Assembly: GCA_035644155.1 (NCBI GenBank)
Contig: DASQPC010000071.1
Coordinates: 1 to 10,173 of the forward strand
Reading direction: 5' to 3'
From: DATIGJ01 sp035644155
Lineage (GTDB): Bacteria > Patescibacteriota > Microgenomatia > Levybacterales > UBA12049
Length of the DNA stretch: 10,173 bases
Shown here: positions 1-5,395 of the stretch, one piece after another
How positions within the stretch are numbered: position 1 is the first letter of the stretch
Layout of the letters: the number at the start of each line of letters is the position of its first letter
Notes under the pieces: model-generated
Seen by the model: the letters and a program-made list of their open reading frames with translations, nothing else
Databases searched by the model: none
What the model was told of the DNA's origin: nothing
Translations under genes and position numbers: made by a program

Positions 1-161
1 TTGTTTACTAACCTTTCAAAAATAGGTTTAAGCGTTTCTAATCTTTTTCTGGTTATATAAGGACTTTCGATGATGACCTCTTCTTTTGCTTCCAGTAAGT
101 CTTGAATGAACTGCTTGTAAAATGTATTCTCGTTGAATAAAATAGAGTTAAAGTCGCTCAC
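1..161 (-). CDS. 5' part of a probable phospholipase-D-like domain protein, cut by the window edge
   Basis: This is an open frame on the minus strand starting at GTG (161-159) and running off the left edge after 53 codons. A perfect AGGAGG (169-174) lies seven bases upstream of the GTG and fixes the start. The visible residues include FYKQFIQDLLEAKEEVIIES and then PYITRKRLETLKPIFERLV. A helix, a beta strand ending in 'ESPYIT' and a helix in 'L.P.F..L' are typical of the first half of phospholipase-D-like (HKD) domains, which occur in nucleases and in helicase-associated proteins. The catalytic HxK motif would lie beyond the edge, so the activity cannot be confirmed. The GTG overlaps the stop of a small upstream ORF by four bases (GTGA), suggesting translational coupling. 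It is one of few genes in the window with a strong Shine-Dalgarno sequence. Family assignment is inference from a short N-terminus. Confidence 0.6.
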   Translation of the reverse strand, partial: MSDFNSILFNENTFYKQFIQDLLEAKEEVIIESPYITRKRLETLKPIFERLVN

Positions 162-265
162 TGTTTTGCCTCCTTTTTCTTAAAGTGGGCTATAGCAATG
201 AGTAATGCGCTTTTCTCTTGAGGATCGATCTCAGAGGTTAGATAGGTTCGAAGATCGTTCCACAT
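158..265 (-). CDS. small ORF of 35 codons coupled to the PLD-like gene; possibly a remnant
   Basis: The minus-strand frame starts at ATG 265-263 and ends at TGA 160-158, overlapping the GTG of the next gene by four bases (GTGA). The product begins MWNDLRTYLTSEIDPQEKSA and ends in a lysine-rich tail containing FKKKEAKQ. The sequence looks like a real helical protein, and its 3' codons contain the AGGAGG that serves the next gene, which is normal for a coupled pair. An in-frame TAG sits three codons before the ATG and no Shine-Dalgarno precedes it. The insertion-sequence remnant begins about 25 bases further upstream. It could be a genuine small protein, or the C-terminal end of a longer gene whose 5' part was lost to the insertion. 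I recognise no family. Confidence 0.45.
   Translation of the reverse strand: MWNDLRTYLTSEIDPQEKSALLIAIAHFKKKEAKQ
169..174 (-). promoter_or_regulatory. Shine-Dalgarno of the PLD-like gene
   Basis: On the minus strand the bases read AGGAGG, seven bases before the GTG at 161. This decides a GTG start that would otherwise be doubtful and also shows that the organism uses anti-Shine-Dalgarno pairing for internal genes of operons. Confidence 0.75.
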
Positions 266-288
266 GGGGTACTAAAGGGGACGCTACT

Positions 289-963
289 TGACCCCTACCC
301 CATAAAATAAGACAAGTTTCTCTACAAATTTGAGATAATAAGAAAGATATGGGAAATTTTAAAGTGATACCCAAAGAGGTCAAAACTGAAATATTGGCAA
401 AAGTTAAATTAGGGGAAAAGGTTGTTGATCTAGCCAGACAGTATGGAGTAAGTGACAAATCCATATACACATGGCTGCATAAAAGCACAGGAGATCAAGT
501 GGTCTCACTTGTGCAATACAACAGGTTAAAACGGGAAAATGAGGAGTTAAAAAGACTCCTTGGAGAAATCAGCTTAAAACTAAGTTTGGGGGAAAAAATA
601 GAACTCATTAGGAACGGAGTAATAAAGACAGCTTGCGCTCAGGCTCTTAACTTTAATCTCAAAAACATATACCGAGATTTTCATAAAAGAAAAGATACCG
701 ATGAGAAAATAAAAGAGGCTATCAAAATAGTCCATAAAGGAATCCTGATGCGACAAGCCTTAGCAAAGGGAGGATTATTGGAACGAGTTCATCTCGTTTG
801 GCTTCCTCCCTATACGCCTGACTACAATCCTATTGAGCATGTGTGGAATACGACAAAAGACAAGCTGTCAAATAAACAAGAGTATACTTTTCAACAAACA
901 AAACAAAAATTTATCTTACTCACAAATAACCAAATCTTTCCCTACCAAATCTGACATTCTGTT
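289..963 (+). mobile_element. decayed composite insertion sequence: IS3-like left part, IS630-like right part
   Basis: The left limit is set at the TGACCCCTACCCCATAAAAT sequence starting at 289. IS3-type ends begin with TG and often continue with a C/A-rich run like this one, so this is a candidate left inverted repeat. The interior encodes an IS3-type OrfA-like N-terminus, then an IS630-type transposase C-terminus, whose stop is at 952-954. The right limit is approximate: it is placed where a truncated GIY-YIG reading frame begins. No matching right inverted repeat or target duplication could be seen, which fits two overlapping, degraded elements. The element lies just upstream of a small minus-strand ORF and just before a gene that lost its N-terminus, so it probably damaged at least one neighbour. 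Confidence 0.6.
349..954 (+). pseudogene. chimeric transposase remnant: IS3 OrfA-like N-terminus joined to IS630 DDE C-terminus
   Basis: The frame encodes 201 residues. Residues 1-45 form a helix-turn-helix of the IS3 OrfA type (VVDLARQYGVSDKSIYTWL). Residues 56-78 form the leucine-zipper-like segment usual after it (YNRLKRENEELKRLLGEISL). The sequence up to about 128 continues as IS3-type linker (DEKIKEAIKIVHK); residues 130-141 look like a frame-damaged version of the usual 'HP.YG.RR.ALALG' motif. From about residue 146 the sequence changes to the C-terminus of IS630-family DDE transposases: HLVWLPPYTPDYNPIEHVWN, with the third catalytic acid at E163 and a typical FPYQI end. The other catalytic aspartates of either family are absent, so no active transposase is made. 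The junction falls around 765-790. Start at ATG 349 has only a weak GATAAT (334-339) upstream. Both halves are recognisable families; the fusion as a decay product is inference. Confidence 0.75.
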
Positions 964-1191
964 TTGCGGTTGCTATACATTGGCTTTAGTACAGACTTAA
1001 AAGCAAGACTTCAATTTTACACCAAAGGAAAAAACCAAGCTACAATTTTACGTCGTCCTCTAAAGCTTATCCACTATGAATATTTCATCAATAAAGCTGA
1101 TGCAAAAGCCCGAGAAGAATTCTTCAAAAGTGGCCACGGAAGAGATCAACTCAAACAATTTTTGAAAAGAACACTTAGAGAATTAAATTGA
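964..1191 (+). pseudogene. N-terminally truncated GIY-YIG nuclease-domain protein
   Basis: The 75 codons match a small standalone GIY-YIG (UvrC-type) domain from the YIG strand onward: LLYIGFSTDLKARL contains YIG (5-7) and the catalytic-type arginine (R15). RRPLKLIHYE is followed by KADAKAREEFFKSGHGRDQL, with the conserved glutamate at about residue 51. Complete members begin with about 15 more residues carrying the 'GIY'-type first strand (typically YYVYVL), which is missing here. No ATG exists; the frame opens at a TTG with no Shine-Dalgarno, and the preceding in-frame codon run ends in the TGA of the transposase remnant. The C-terminus looks complete and is followed by a hairpin terminator. 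The most likely history is loss of the 5' end by insertion of the IS remnant. Expression as a separate protein is unlikely. Confidence 0.75.
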
Positions 1192-1220
1192 GGGATTTTG
1201 AAGCTAAATTTATCAACATT

Positions 1221-1248
1221 AAACCCCTTTCATAGGGTTTACTTTTTA
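1221..1248 (+). terminator. probable intrinsic terminator
   Basis: AAACCC (1221-1226) pairs with GGGTTT (1235-1240) across an eight-base loop and is followed by ACTTTTTAT. It lies 29 bases after the stop of the GIY-YIG remnant. The stem is short, so strength is uncertain. The stop codon of the converging toxin gene (1239-1241) overlaps its right arm. Confidence 0.5.
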
Positions 1249-1531
1249 TAAAGCATTTGATGAGTACCAATCTTATGAAATGTAATAATTTTTTGTTTGG
1301 TAGTTTGTGTTCGCTTAAATATTGCTCTCCAGTCTTCTGTTACATCAATACTCCTATATTCTGAGAGTTTTCTTTTAAAGGATGGTTTCGTAATTGTGGA
1401 TATGAGGAATCTTCAAGAAATAAAGCGAGAGTTTCTCGAAAAGCCATTTTAATTTCGTGTGGTGCTGCTTTTCGTTGCTTGTTGAATAATTCTGTAAATT
1501 CAATGCGAGGATTATTTGTTTTGTTTTTCAT
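1239..1531 (-). pseudogene. RelE/YafQ-type mRNA interferase toxin with a one-base frameshift
   Basis: The first frame starts at ATG 1531, seven bases after GGAG (1539-1542, inside the antitoxin's last codons). It encodes IEFTELFNKQRKAAPHEIK and, further on, FLEDSSYPQLRNHPLK, a standard start for the RelE/StbE toxin family. After codons TTA AAA GAA AAC the frame runs into a stop at 1340. Shifting by one base at the A-run restores the family's second half: LSEYRSIDVTEDWRAIF, then HKIGTHQMLYKK and a TAA at 1239-1241. Complete relatives read 'HPLKGKLSGYRSIDVTGDWR', so exactly one A appears to be missing near 1362-1366. As it stands the product lacks the catalytic C-terminal strands. It overlaps the antitoxin by 20 bases, the usual arrangement. 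A homopolymer sequencing error or programmed -1 slippage could also explain it. Confidence 0.8.
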
Positions 1532-1811
1532 TTGCAATCTCCGCGTCTAAGTAATCGAGTGCAGCTTTTCCTGTAGTAAAAGATGTCACTTTTCCTGCTG
1601 TTTTATCTTTTTCTGATTGATGTAAAGATTCTAAAAGATAGGTTGTGGGCTCTTCTCCATCTGCACTAAAATATACAGATCTTGTTCTGATAAATTGTTT
1701 TAAAAACGCTTTGATAACAACACTTAAGGGCATGCCTAAAGCATCTGCTGTTTCCATAGCTTCTTTTTTCATTTGCGGATCAATTTTGGTAGTAACAACT
1801 GTATAGTTCAT
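1512..1811 (-). CDS. RelB/DinJ-family antitoxin
   Basis: The 99-residue product starts MNYTVVTTKIDPQMKKEAME and continues TADALGMPLSVVIKAFLKQF. This is the ribbon-helix-helix pattern of RelB/DinJ antitoxins: a short beta strand (3-9), helix (11-24), turn at LGMPLS and second helix. The charged C-terminal half (about 60-99) would wrap the toxin. It is expected to dimerise, bind its own promoter and neutralise the RelE-type toxin encoded next, with which it overlaps by 20 bases. Start at ATG 1811 is fixed by a near-consensus promoter whose -10 ends ten bases before it; there is no Shine-Dalgarno, so the message is probably leaderless or nearly so. The antitoxin is intact while the toxin frame is broken, as expected if the toxin was inactivated first. 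Confidence 0.85.
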   Translation of the reverse strand: MNYTVVTTKIDPQMKKEAMETADALGMPLSVVIKAFLKQFIRTRSVYFSADGEEPTTYLLESLHQSEKDKTAGKVTSFTTGKAALDYLDAEIANEKQNK

Positions 1812-1821
1812 ATTTAACTAA

Positions 1822-1850
1822 AGTATATACAACGTATAACTAATTGTCAA
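1822..1850 (-). promoter_or_regulatory. promoter of the RelB-like antitoxin
   Basis: On the minus strand TTGACA (1845-1850) is followed, after exactly 17 bases, by TATACT (1822-1827). The ATG is at 1811, ten bases beyond the -10 box, leaving room for only a few untranslated bases. Confidence 0.8.
1826..1838. promoter_or_regulatory. probable antitoxin operator (5-3-5 palindrome)
   Basis: TATAC-AAC-GTATA is a perfect inverted repeat lying in the promoter spacer and touching the -10 box. Ribbon-helix-helix antitoxins repress their own operons through such short palindromes, so this is the likely binding site of the RelB-like protein. Confidence 0.55.
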
Positions 1851-1879
1851 GATTTGAGAATGTTTTATTATATATATAT

Positions 1880-1929
1880 CCATAAGTTTAGCAAAATGAG
1901 CTAGTACCTCGGCAAAGAAGGGGTCTAAA
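1880..1929 (+). repeat. imperfect direct repeat, left copy
   Basis: The core AAAATGAGCTAGTACCTC (1893-1910) matches 17 of 18 bases with the copy at 2755-2772. Similarity extends outward on both sides: CCAT.AG.TT before the core and a GGGT.TAAA block after it. The two copies flank the VapBC-like pair. The stretch 1851-2029 otherwise holds no gene that I can support. Confidence 0.6.
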
Positions 1930-2029
1930 CATATCTACACCAGGCGTACTCAAGTTTTTATGCTAATTTAGCCTCAAAAAAATTTCAGAATGGCATAAAC
2001 CTGAGAGGATTTACAGCCTAGATTAATTC

Positions 2030-2058
2030 TTGACAGCATGTCATATTGATGCTAATAT
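2030..2058 (+). promoter_or_regulatory. promoter of the VapBC-like operon
   Basis: TTGACA (2030-2035) and TAATAT (2053-2058) are separated by 17 bases. The ATG at 2067 is eight bases after the -10 box, so the message should be leaderless or nearly so. Confidence 0.8.
2031..2043. promoter_or_regulatory. probable VapB-like operator (5-3-5 palindrome)
   Basis: TGACA-GCA-TGTCA is a perfect inverted repeat that starts inside the -35 box. Its position suits autorepression by the ribbon-helix-helix antitoxin. It has the same 5-3-5 geometry as the site of the neighbouring RelB-like gene but a different sequence. Confidence 0.55.
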
Positions 2059-2066
2059 AAATATAT

Positions 2067-2288
2067 ATGCAACTTGTCAGAACAACCATTCGATTAAACG
2101 AACATCTAAAAAAATCCGCAGAACATAAGGCTCTTGAAGAAAAAACATCTCTTCAGGAAATTTTTAATCGTGCTTTAGAAGCATACTTGAATCGTGAAGG
2201 TGAAAAAGAAGCTAAAAAGATTGTTTTCAAAAAATATAATCTAGGTGTGCCTCTTGATAATCTAACAAGAAAAGATTATTACGAATAA
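2067..2288 (+). CDS. ribbon-helix-helix antitoxin of a VapBC-like pair
   Basis: The product has 73 residues. Residues 2-45 (QLVRTTIRLNEHLKKSAEHK, then TSLQEIFNRALEAYLN) give the strand-helix-helix pattern of CopG/Arc-type DNA-binding proteins, with the strand 'VRTTIRL' expected to enter the DNA groove. The C-terminal 25 residues (KKYNLGVPLDNLTRKDYYE) are a typical toxin-binding tail. The PIN-domain gene follows after five bases, so the two are cotranscribed. The protein should bind the 5-3-5 palindrome at its own promoter and block the ribonuclease. Start at ATG 2067 is chosen because the promoter ends eight bases upstream; no Shine-Dalgarno is present. The pair looks intact. Confidence 0.8.
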   Translation: MQLVRTTIRLNEHLKKSAEHKALEEKTSLQEIFNRALEAYLNREGEKEAKKIVFKKYNLGVPLDNLTRKDYYE

Positions 2289-2293
2289 ACTAC

Positions 2294-2713
2294 ATGCTTA
2301 TTGATTCCAATATTCTGATCTATGCAATAAATTCTTCCTCGCCTAAACATAAAATTGCGCAAACATTTTTGCAAGAAAATATTGGTGAATTAGTTCTTGC
2401 CCAACAAAATATTTTTGAAACACTGCGAATTTTAACTCATTCAAAATTTCCCTCCCCACTTACAGTTAGAGAAGCTATTCTCCAAGTAAAAAGTATTATA
2501 GACGTGAGTCGTGTTATAGCTCCTGACTATAAAACACATTATCTCGCGTTGGAGTTAATAAAAAAATATAATTTGGCTTCTTATCTTGTCTTTGATGCCT
2601 ATCTCGCAGCAACAGTTTTGAGCAATGGTATTACAACAATAGCAACAGATAATGTTAAAGATTTTCAAAAATTTGAAATCACGGTTGTTAATCCATTTGT
2701 AAAAGGAGAGTAA
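2294..2713 (+). CDS. PIN-domain ribonuclease toxin (VapC-like)
   Basis: The product of 139 residues is a full-length PIN domain. MLIDSNILIYA supplies the first catalytic aspartate (D4), FETLRIL the glutamate (E42), VFDAYLAATVLSNGI the third acid (D101) and ATDNVKDF the last acids (D119, D123). This is the complete acidic set of magnesium-dependent VapC endoribonucleases, which cut tRNA or rRNA in the cytoplasm. The target cannot be read from sequence. The gene starts five bases after the antitoxin stop and has no Shine-Dalgarno, so it depends on the upstream promoter. No terminator was seen after it; the right copy of an imperfect direct repeat follows about 30 bases downstream. Nothing suggests truncation. 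Confidence 0.87.
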   Translation: MLIDSNILIYAINSSSPKHKIAQTFLQENIGELVLAQQNIFETLRILTHSKFPSPLTVREAILQVKSIIDVSRVIAPDYKTHYLALELIKKYNLASYLVFDAYLAATVLSNGITTIATDNVKDFQKFEITVVNPFVKGE

Positions 2714-2741
2714 AGCTTGTAGAAAATTTAGGAATAGACTT

Positions 2742-2785
2742 CCATCAGCTTCATAAAATGAGCCAGTACCTCAGTGAGGGTTTAA
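2742..2785 (+). repeat. imperfect direct repeat, right copy
   Basis: The core AAAATGAGCCAGTACCTC (2755-2772) matches the copy at 1893-1910 except for one base. The outer blocks CCATCAGCTT and GGGTTTAAA also correspond, with a few bases of length difference between core and tail. It lies between the end of the PIN toxin and the converging orphan gene. Confidence 0.6.
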
Positions 2786-2851
2786 ATCGTAGAATCTTAC
2801 TATTTCTTCATCGAATGGTTCTGATTATTGTTTCCGTAGATTGTATATTTT

Positions 2852-4165
2852 TTATTTCATTGGAGCATTGTTATTAACTAAATCCAAGGACTTACTTAAG
2901 AGAGTCGTAAATTCCACATCTTTCATCTCCTCAATTTGAGATACGATGGTGGTCCAGGTTTCATCTGATTTTCCTTCAGGAGGATCATGAGGAAGTCCGA
3001 GTTCTTTTCCTGAAAACCTAACATTGCCATTGGTAATAAGCTTAAAAAGCATCATTATTTTCCCGAGAATCAATAAATTTCTTTTAATAAGCGCTATTGA
3101 ATCAACAGTTGGGTTCTCTTTTTCCTTTAATTTTAGAAGATTCGCTATTTCTTTTTCAGATTCTTCAGTTGAACGTTGTGCAATCTTCTCATGCTCTACA
3201 ATATATTCTTCAATTTTTTCAGGAGTTACGTTTTTGCCTAAAGATTGCAATATTTTTTGAGTATTTTCTACTCCTTCTGCTTTTGCCATTGCTGCAATTA
3301 AATCTTCAAGTGCTTTTCCTTCTAACGTTTTTAACACTTCAGGCAACACAAATTGTTCGTCTGCTACAGTCTGATTGTTTGGAATTGGCAAACCCCATGG
3401 CCGTGGCTTCCCTGGTATTAGTATTGTTTCTGACTGTCTTTTTATATCTTCAAATTTGTTTAATGCAGTGGTTGATTGATCTGTTGGCAATGCTTTAAGA
3501 TCTTTACTATAAAGATAGACATATGCTATTTCTTGATCTACCAAATTTGTATTTATAGCATGAAGCCTATCATTATTTGATTGCATGATTTCTCTATTAA
3601 CTTGTAATAATCCTGGGTGGCTATATGCCCACCATTCAGTGATATAAATATAACGTATTCCATCAACATAATTTGTGTGTTGTTTTTGCAAAAGCATCCA
3701 CATTCTTTCTTCTTCAACTGTTTCTTGTTCTACGGTTGGCTGCAAGCTATCTGTTTGCGCTTGTGTTACTTCTTGTGCTTTTTCTAGAGGCTCATGTAAT
3801 TGTTGTTCTAATGAAACATAACTCATTTGTAGATTCATGAGAGTAGGCAGATCGGGTATAACCCTTTTTTCATTTTCTTTAGACAATCTACTGTCTGTCG
3901 ACAGCTCAATATTTGGCTGAACTTGTTCTACCGGTTTGAGTTCAGGATCTTTCATTGTCAGAAAATCCTCTGTTGGTGCAATATACGGCACAGTAGTATC
4001 AAAACTGAATTTTGATTTTGGGTTTGCTGGGTTGATCGCATCTTGCGTAAGTTCAGGTGCAGGTGGAACATATGCACCGAAAGAACGTGATCCAGAAGCA
4101 CTTTTGGATAAAGTGATTTTTTTCACAACTATATTATTGTCTATACCTGTTGATCCTTCGCTCAT
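2852..4165 (-). CDS. orphan protein of 437 residues, function unknown
   Basis: I do not recognise this protein. The first 155 or so residues are rich in Pro, Ser, Gln and Thr and probably disordered (for example YVPPAPELTQ and INPANPKSK), with no signal peptide. Residues 168-185 are unusually aromatic (YVDGIRYIYITEWWAYSHPG begins at 166). Residues 275-350 are charged and helical, and residues 357-378 contain a hydrophobic stretch (IALIKRNLLILGKIMMLFKL) that is interrupted by lysines and so is more likely amphipathic than membrane-spanning. The end is asparagine-rich. Start ATG 4165 has AAAGGAG only one base upstream, too close for an ideal ribosome site; a sigma-70-type promoter lies just before it, so the start is still the best choice. 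It is transcribed divergently from fic. It could be a structural, secreted or regulatory protein; nothing in the sequence decides. Confidence 0.75.
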   Translation of the reverse strand: MSEGSTGIDNNIVVKKITLSKSASGSRSFGAYVPPAPELTQDAINPANPKSKFSFDTTVPYIAPTEDFLTMKDPELKPVEQVQPNIELSTDSRLSKENEKRVIPDLPTLMNLQMSYVSLEQQLHEPLEKAQEVTQAQTDSLQPTVEQETVEEERMWMLLQKQHTNYVDGIRYIYITEWWAYSHPGLLQVNREIMQSNNDRLHAINTNLVDQEIAYVYLYSKDLKALPTDQSTTALNKFEDIKRQSETILIPGKPRPWGLPIPNNQTVADEQFVLPEVLKTLEGKALEDLIAAMAKAEGVENTQKILQSLGKNVTPEKIEEYIVEHEKIAQRSTEESEKEIANLLKLKEKENPTVDSIALIKRNLLILGKIMMLFKLITNGNVRFSGKELGLPHDPPEGKSDETWTTIVSQIEEMKDVEFTTLLSKSLDLVNNNAPMK

Positions 4166-4185
4166 ACTCCTTTAGGGTTATGAGT

Positions 4186-4216
4186 ATTATATCTCAGAAA
4201 CGTCTCTAAGTGTCAA
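4186..4216 (-). promoter_or_regulatory. promoter of the 437-residue orphan
   Basis: On the minus strand TTGACA (4211-4216) and a perfect TATAAT (4186-4191) are separated by 19 bases, two more than ideal. Transcription would begin near 4179, leaving a leader of about 14 bases that contains AAAGGAG (4167-4173). Confidence 0.6.
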
Positions 4217-4317
4217 GCATTGCTCCGGTAGTTACGTGGCACACCAACCCCCTCAGGACCACTTGATAATGAAAATGTAATAATCCTATATTATTGACAA
4301 TTATATTTACATATATA

Positions 4318-4346
4318 TTGACAATTAATATGTTTTTTACTATACT
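4318..4346 (+). promoter_or_regulatory. promoter of fic
   Basis: TTGACA (4318-4323) and TATACT (4341-4346) are separated by 17 bases, and the ATG follows six bases after the -10 box, so the first transcribed base is probably the A of the ATG. The ten bases TTGACAATTA of the -35 region also occur 24 bases upstream (4294-4303), next to an AATAAT/ATTATT inverted repeat (4279-4295). These may be regulator sites. Confidence 0.8.
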
Positions 4347-4352
4347 ATCTGT

Positions 4353-5390
4353 ATGTTTACTCCGAAATTTAGCTACACTCCACAGATTATTAACCAGCTT
4401 ACGCTTATTGAACGATTTTATGGACAATTGATAGCAGAAGCCTTGATCCCTTCTCTTACCCTCAAACTTTCACAGGAAAATCAAATTCTCGCCACACACT
4501 ACTCAACAAGTATTGAAGGTAATCCTCTTTCACCTCTTGATGTCACCAATATTATTCTTAATGATCAGATTCCTGTGACCAAATCCGAAAAAGAAGTCAA
4601 AAATTATTTTGCTGTTCTGAACACTATTTTTCTTATGGCAAAGAAAAAAGAGCCACTGACATCAGATTTGACCAAGAAATTACACCATGAACTGATGAAA
4701 GATATTGAAAAAAAAGACTTGGGCGAATTTCGAGATAGTGGCGTTTTTGTCGGACATCGAACGCAAACAGAAATTATTGTCAAGCATAATCCCCCATTCC
4801 ACACAGCAAAAGAAATTGAAAAAGCTCTGACGGATATTTTTGAGTGGGTTATGGGAGAAGATCCGACTCATCCACTTCTGAAAGCTGGCATTATGCACCA
4901 TCAATTCGTTTATATTCATCCATTTCTGGATGGAAATGGAAGACTTGCTCGTATTTTGACTGCATATTACTTACTTTTGAAAAACTATGAAGTAACCAAA
5001 TTTTTTATTCTTGATGATTATTATGATATTGACCGACAATTGTATTCAGATACCTTGCACATTGCTGATCAGGGAGACGAAACAGACTGGCTTGAGTATT
5101 TTCTCGAAGGCATAGCACATTCTTTACAAGCAGCTCTTGCAAGAATTAATGAGCTCAAAAATACTCGTTTTGAAGAAGTAACTGGTGAGAAGCGAGTTCT
5201 TGTCACAGCACGCGAAGAAGAAGTTTTGCAGATTGTGCTTAACAAAAAAGCTGTAAAGACGACAGATGTACAAAAAGCCTTAACTGTTAGTAGACAACAA
5301 GCTCATTCTTTGCTATCATCTCTGGTCAAGAAGGAAATTTTGCAGAAATTTGGCAAAACCAAGACAAGTTACTACAAACTTAAAACATAA
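4353..5390 (+). CDS. Fic-domain adenylyltransferase with C-terminal winged helix
   Basis: The 345-residue protein carries the complete Fic motif HPFLDGNGRLAR (189-200), with catalytic His189 and the phosphate-binding Asp-Gly-Asn-Gly and Arg. Enzymes of this family transfer AMP, or sometimes other phosphate-containing groups, from a nucleotide to a hydroxyl of a target protein. An N-terminal inhibitory motif of the [S/T]xxxE[G/N] type is present as S51-E55-G56-N57 (STSIEGN); its glutamate normally blocks ATP, making this a class II, self-inhibited Fic. Residues about 285-345 form a winged helix (TAREEEVLQIVLNKKAVKTT, then SRQQAHSLLSSLVKKEIL), suggesting DNA binding or autoregulation. This matches the common SO_4266-like Fic layout. 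The message is leaderless and probably includes the orphan that starts five bases after the stop. The substrate is unknown. Confidence 0.9.
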   Translation: MFTPKFSYTPQIINQLTLIERFYGQLIAEALIPSLTLKLSQENQILATHYSTSIEGNPLSPLDVTNIILNDQIPVTKSEKEVKNYFAVLNTIFLMAKKKEPLTSDLTKKLHHELMKDIEKKDLGEFRDSGVFVGHRTQTEIIVKHNPPFHTAKEIEKALTDIFEWVMGEDPTHPLLKAGIMHHQFVYIHPFLDGNGRLARILTAYYLLLKNYEVTKFFILDDYYDIDRQLYSDTLHIADQGDETDWLEYFLEGIAHSLQAALARINELKNTRFEEVTGEKRVLVTAREEEVLQIVLNKKAVKTTDVQKALTVSRQQAHSLLSSLVKKEILQKFGKTKTSYYKLKT

Positions 5391-5395
5391 ATCAT

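Noticed and set aside
266..273. GGGGTACT shared with the candidate IS end at 10032-10040
   Set aside because: Only eight bases match and the following bases differ, so chance is the simplest explanation.
231..488. Minus-strand ORF of 85 codons opposite the transposase start
   Set aside because: It is antisense to the recognisable IS3-type HTH region and has no family features; the real minus-strand ORF here is in another frame (158-265).
952..954. TGA between transposase and GIY-YIG frames as a recoded glycine codon (as in some reduced lineages)
   Set aside because: Intact genes in the window need no in-frame TGA, the transposase ends naturally at this TGA, and the GIY-YIG part simply lacks its N-terminus.
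3024..3498. Two plus-strand ORFs of 78 and 133 codons
   Set aside because: Both are antisense to the 437-residue gene, leucine/phenylalanine-rich as mirror frames of charged helices, and lack promoters or start signals.
4206..4427. Minus-strand ORF of 73 codons over the fic promoter
   Set aside because: It overlaps the fic promoter and its first codons, and its composition is that of noncoding AT-rich DNA.
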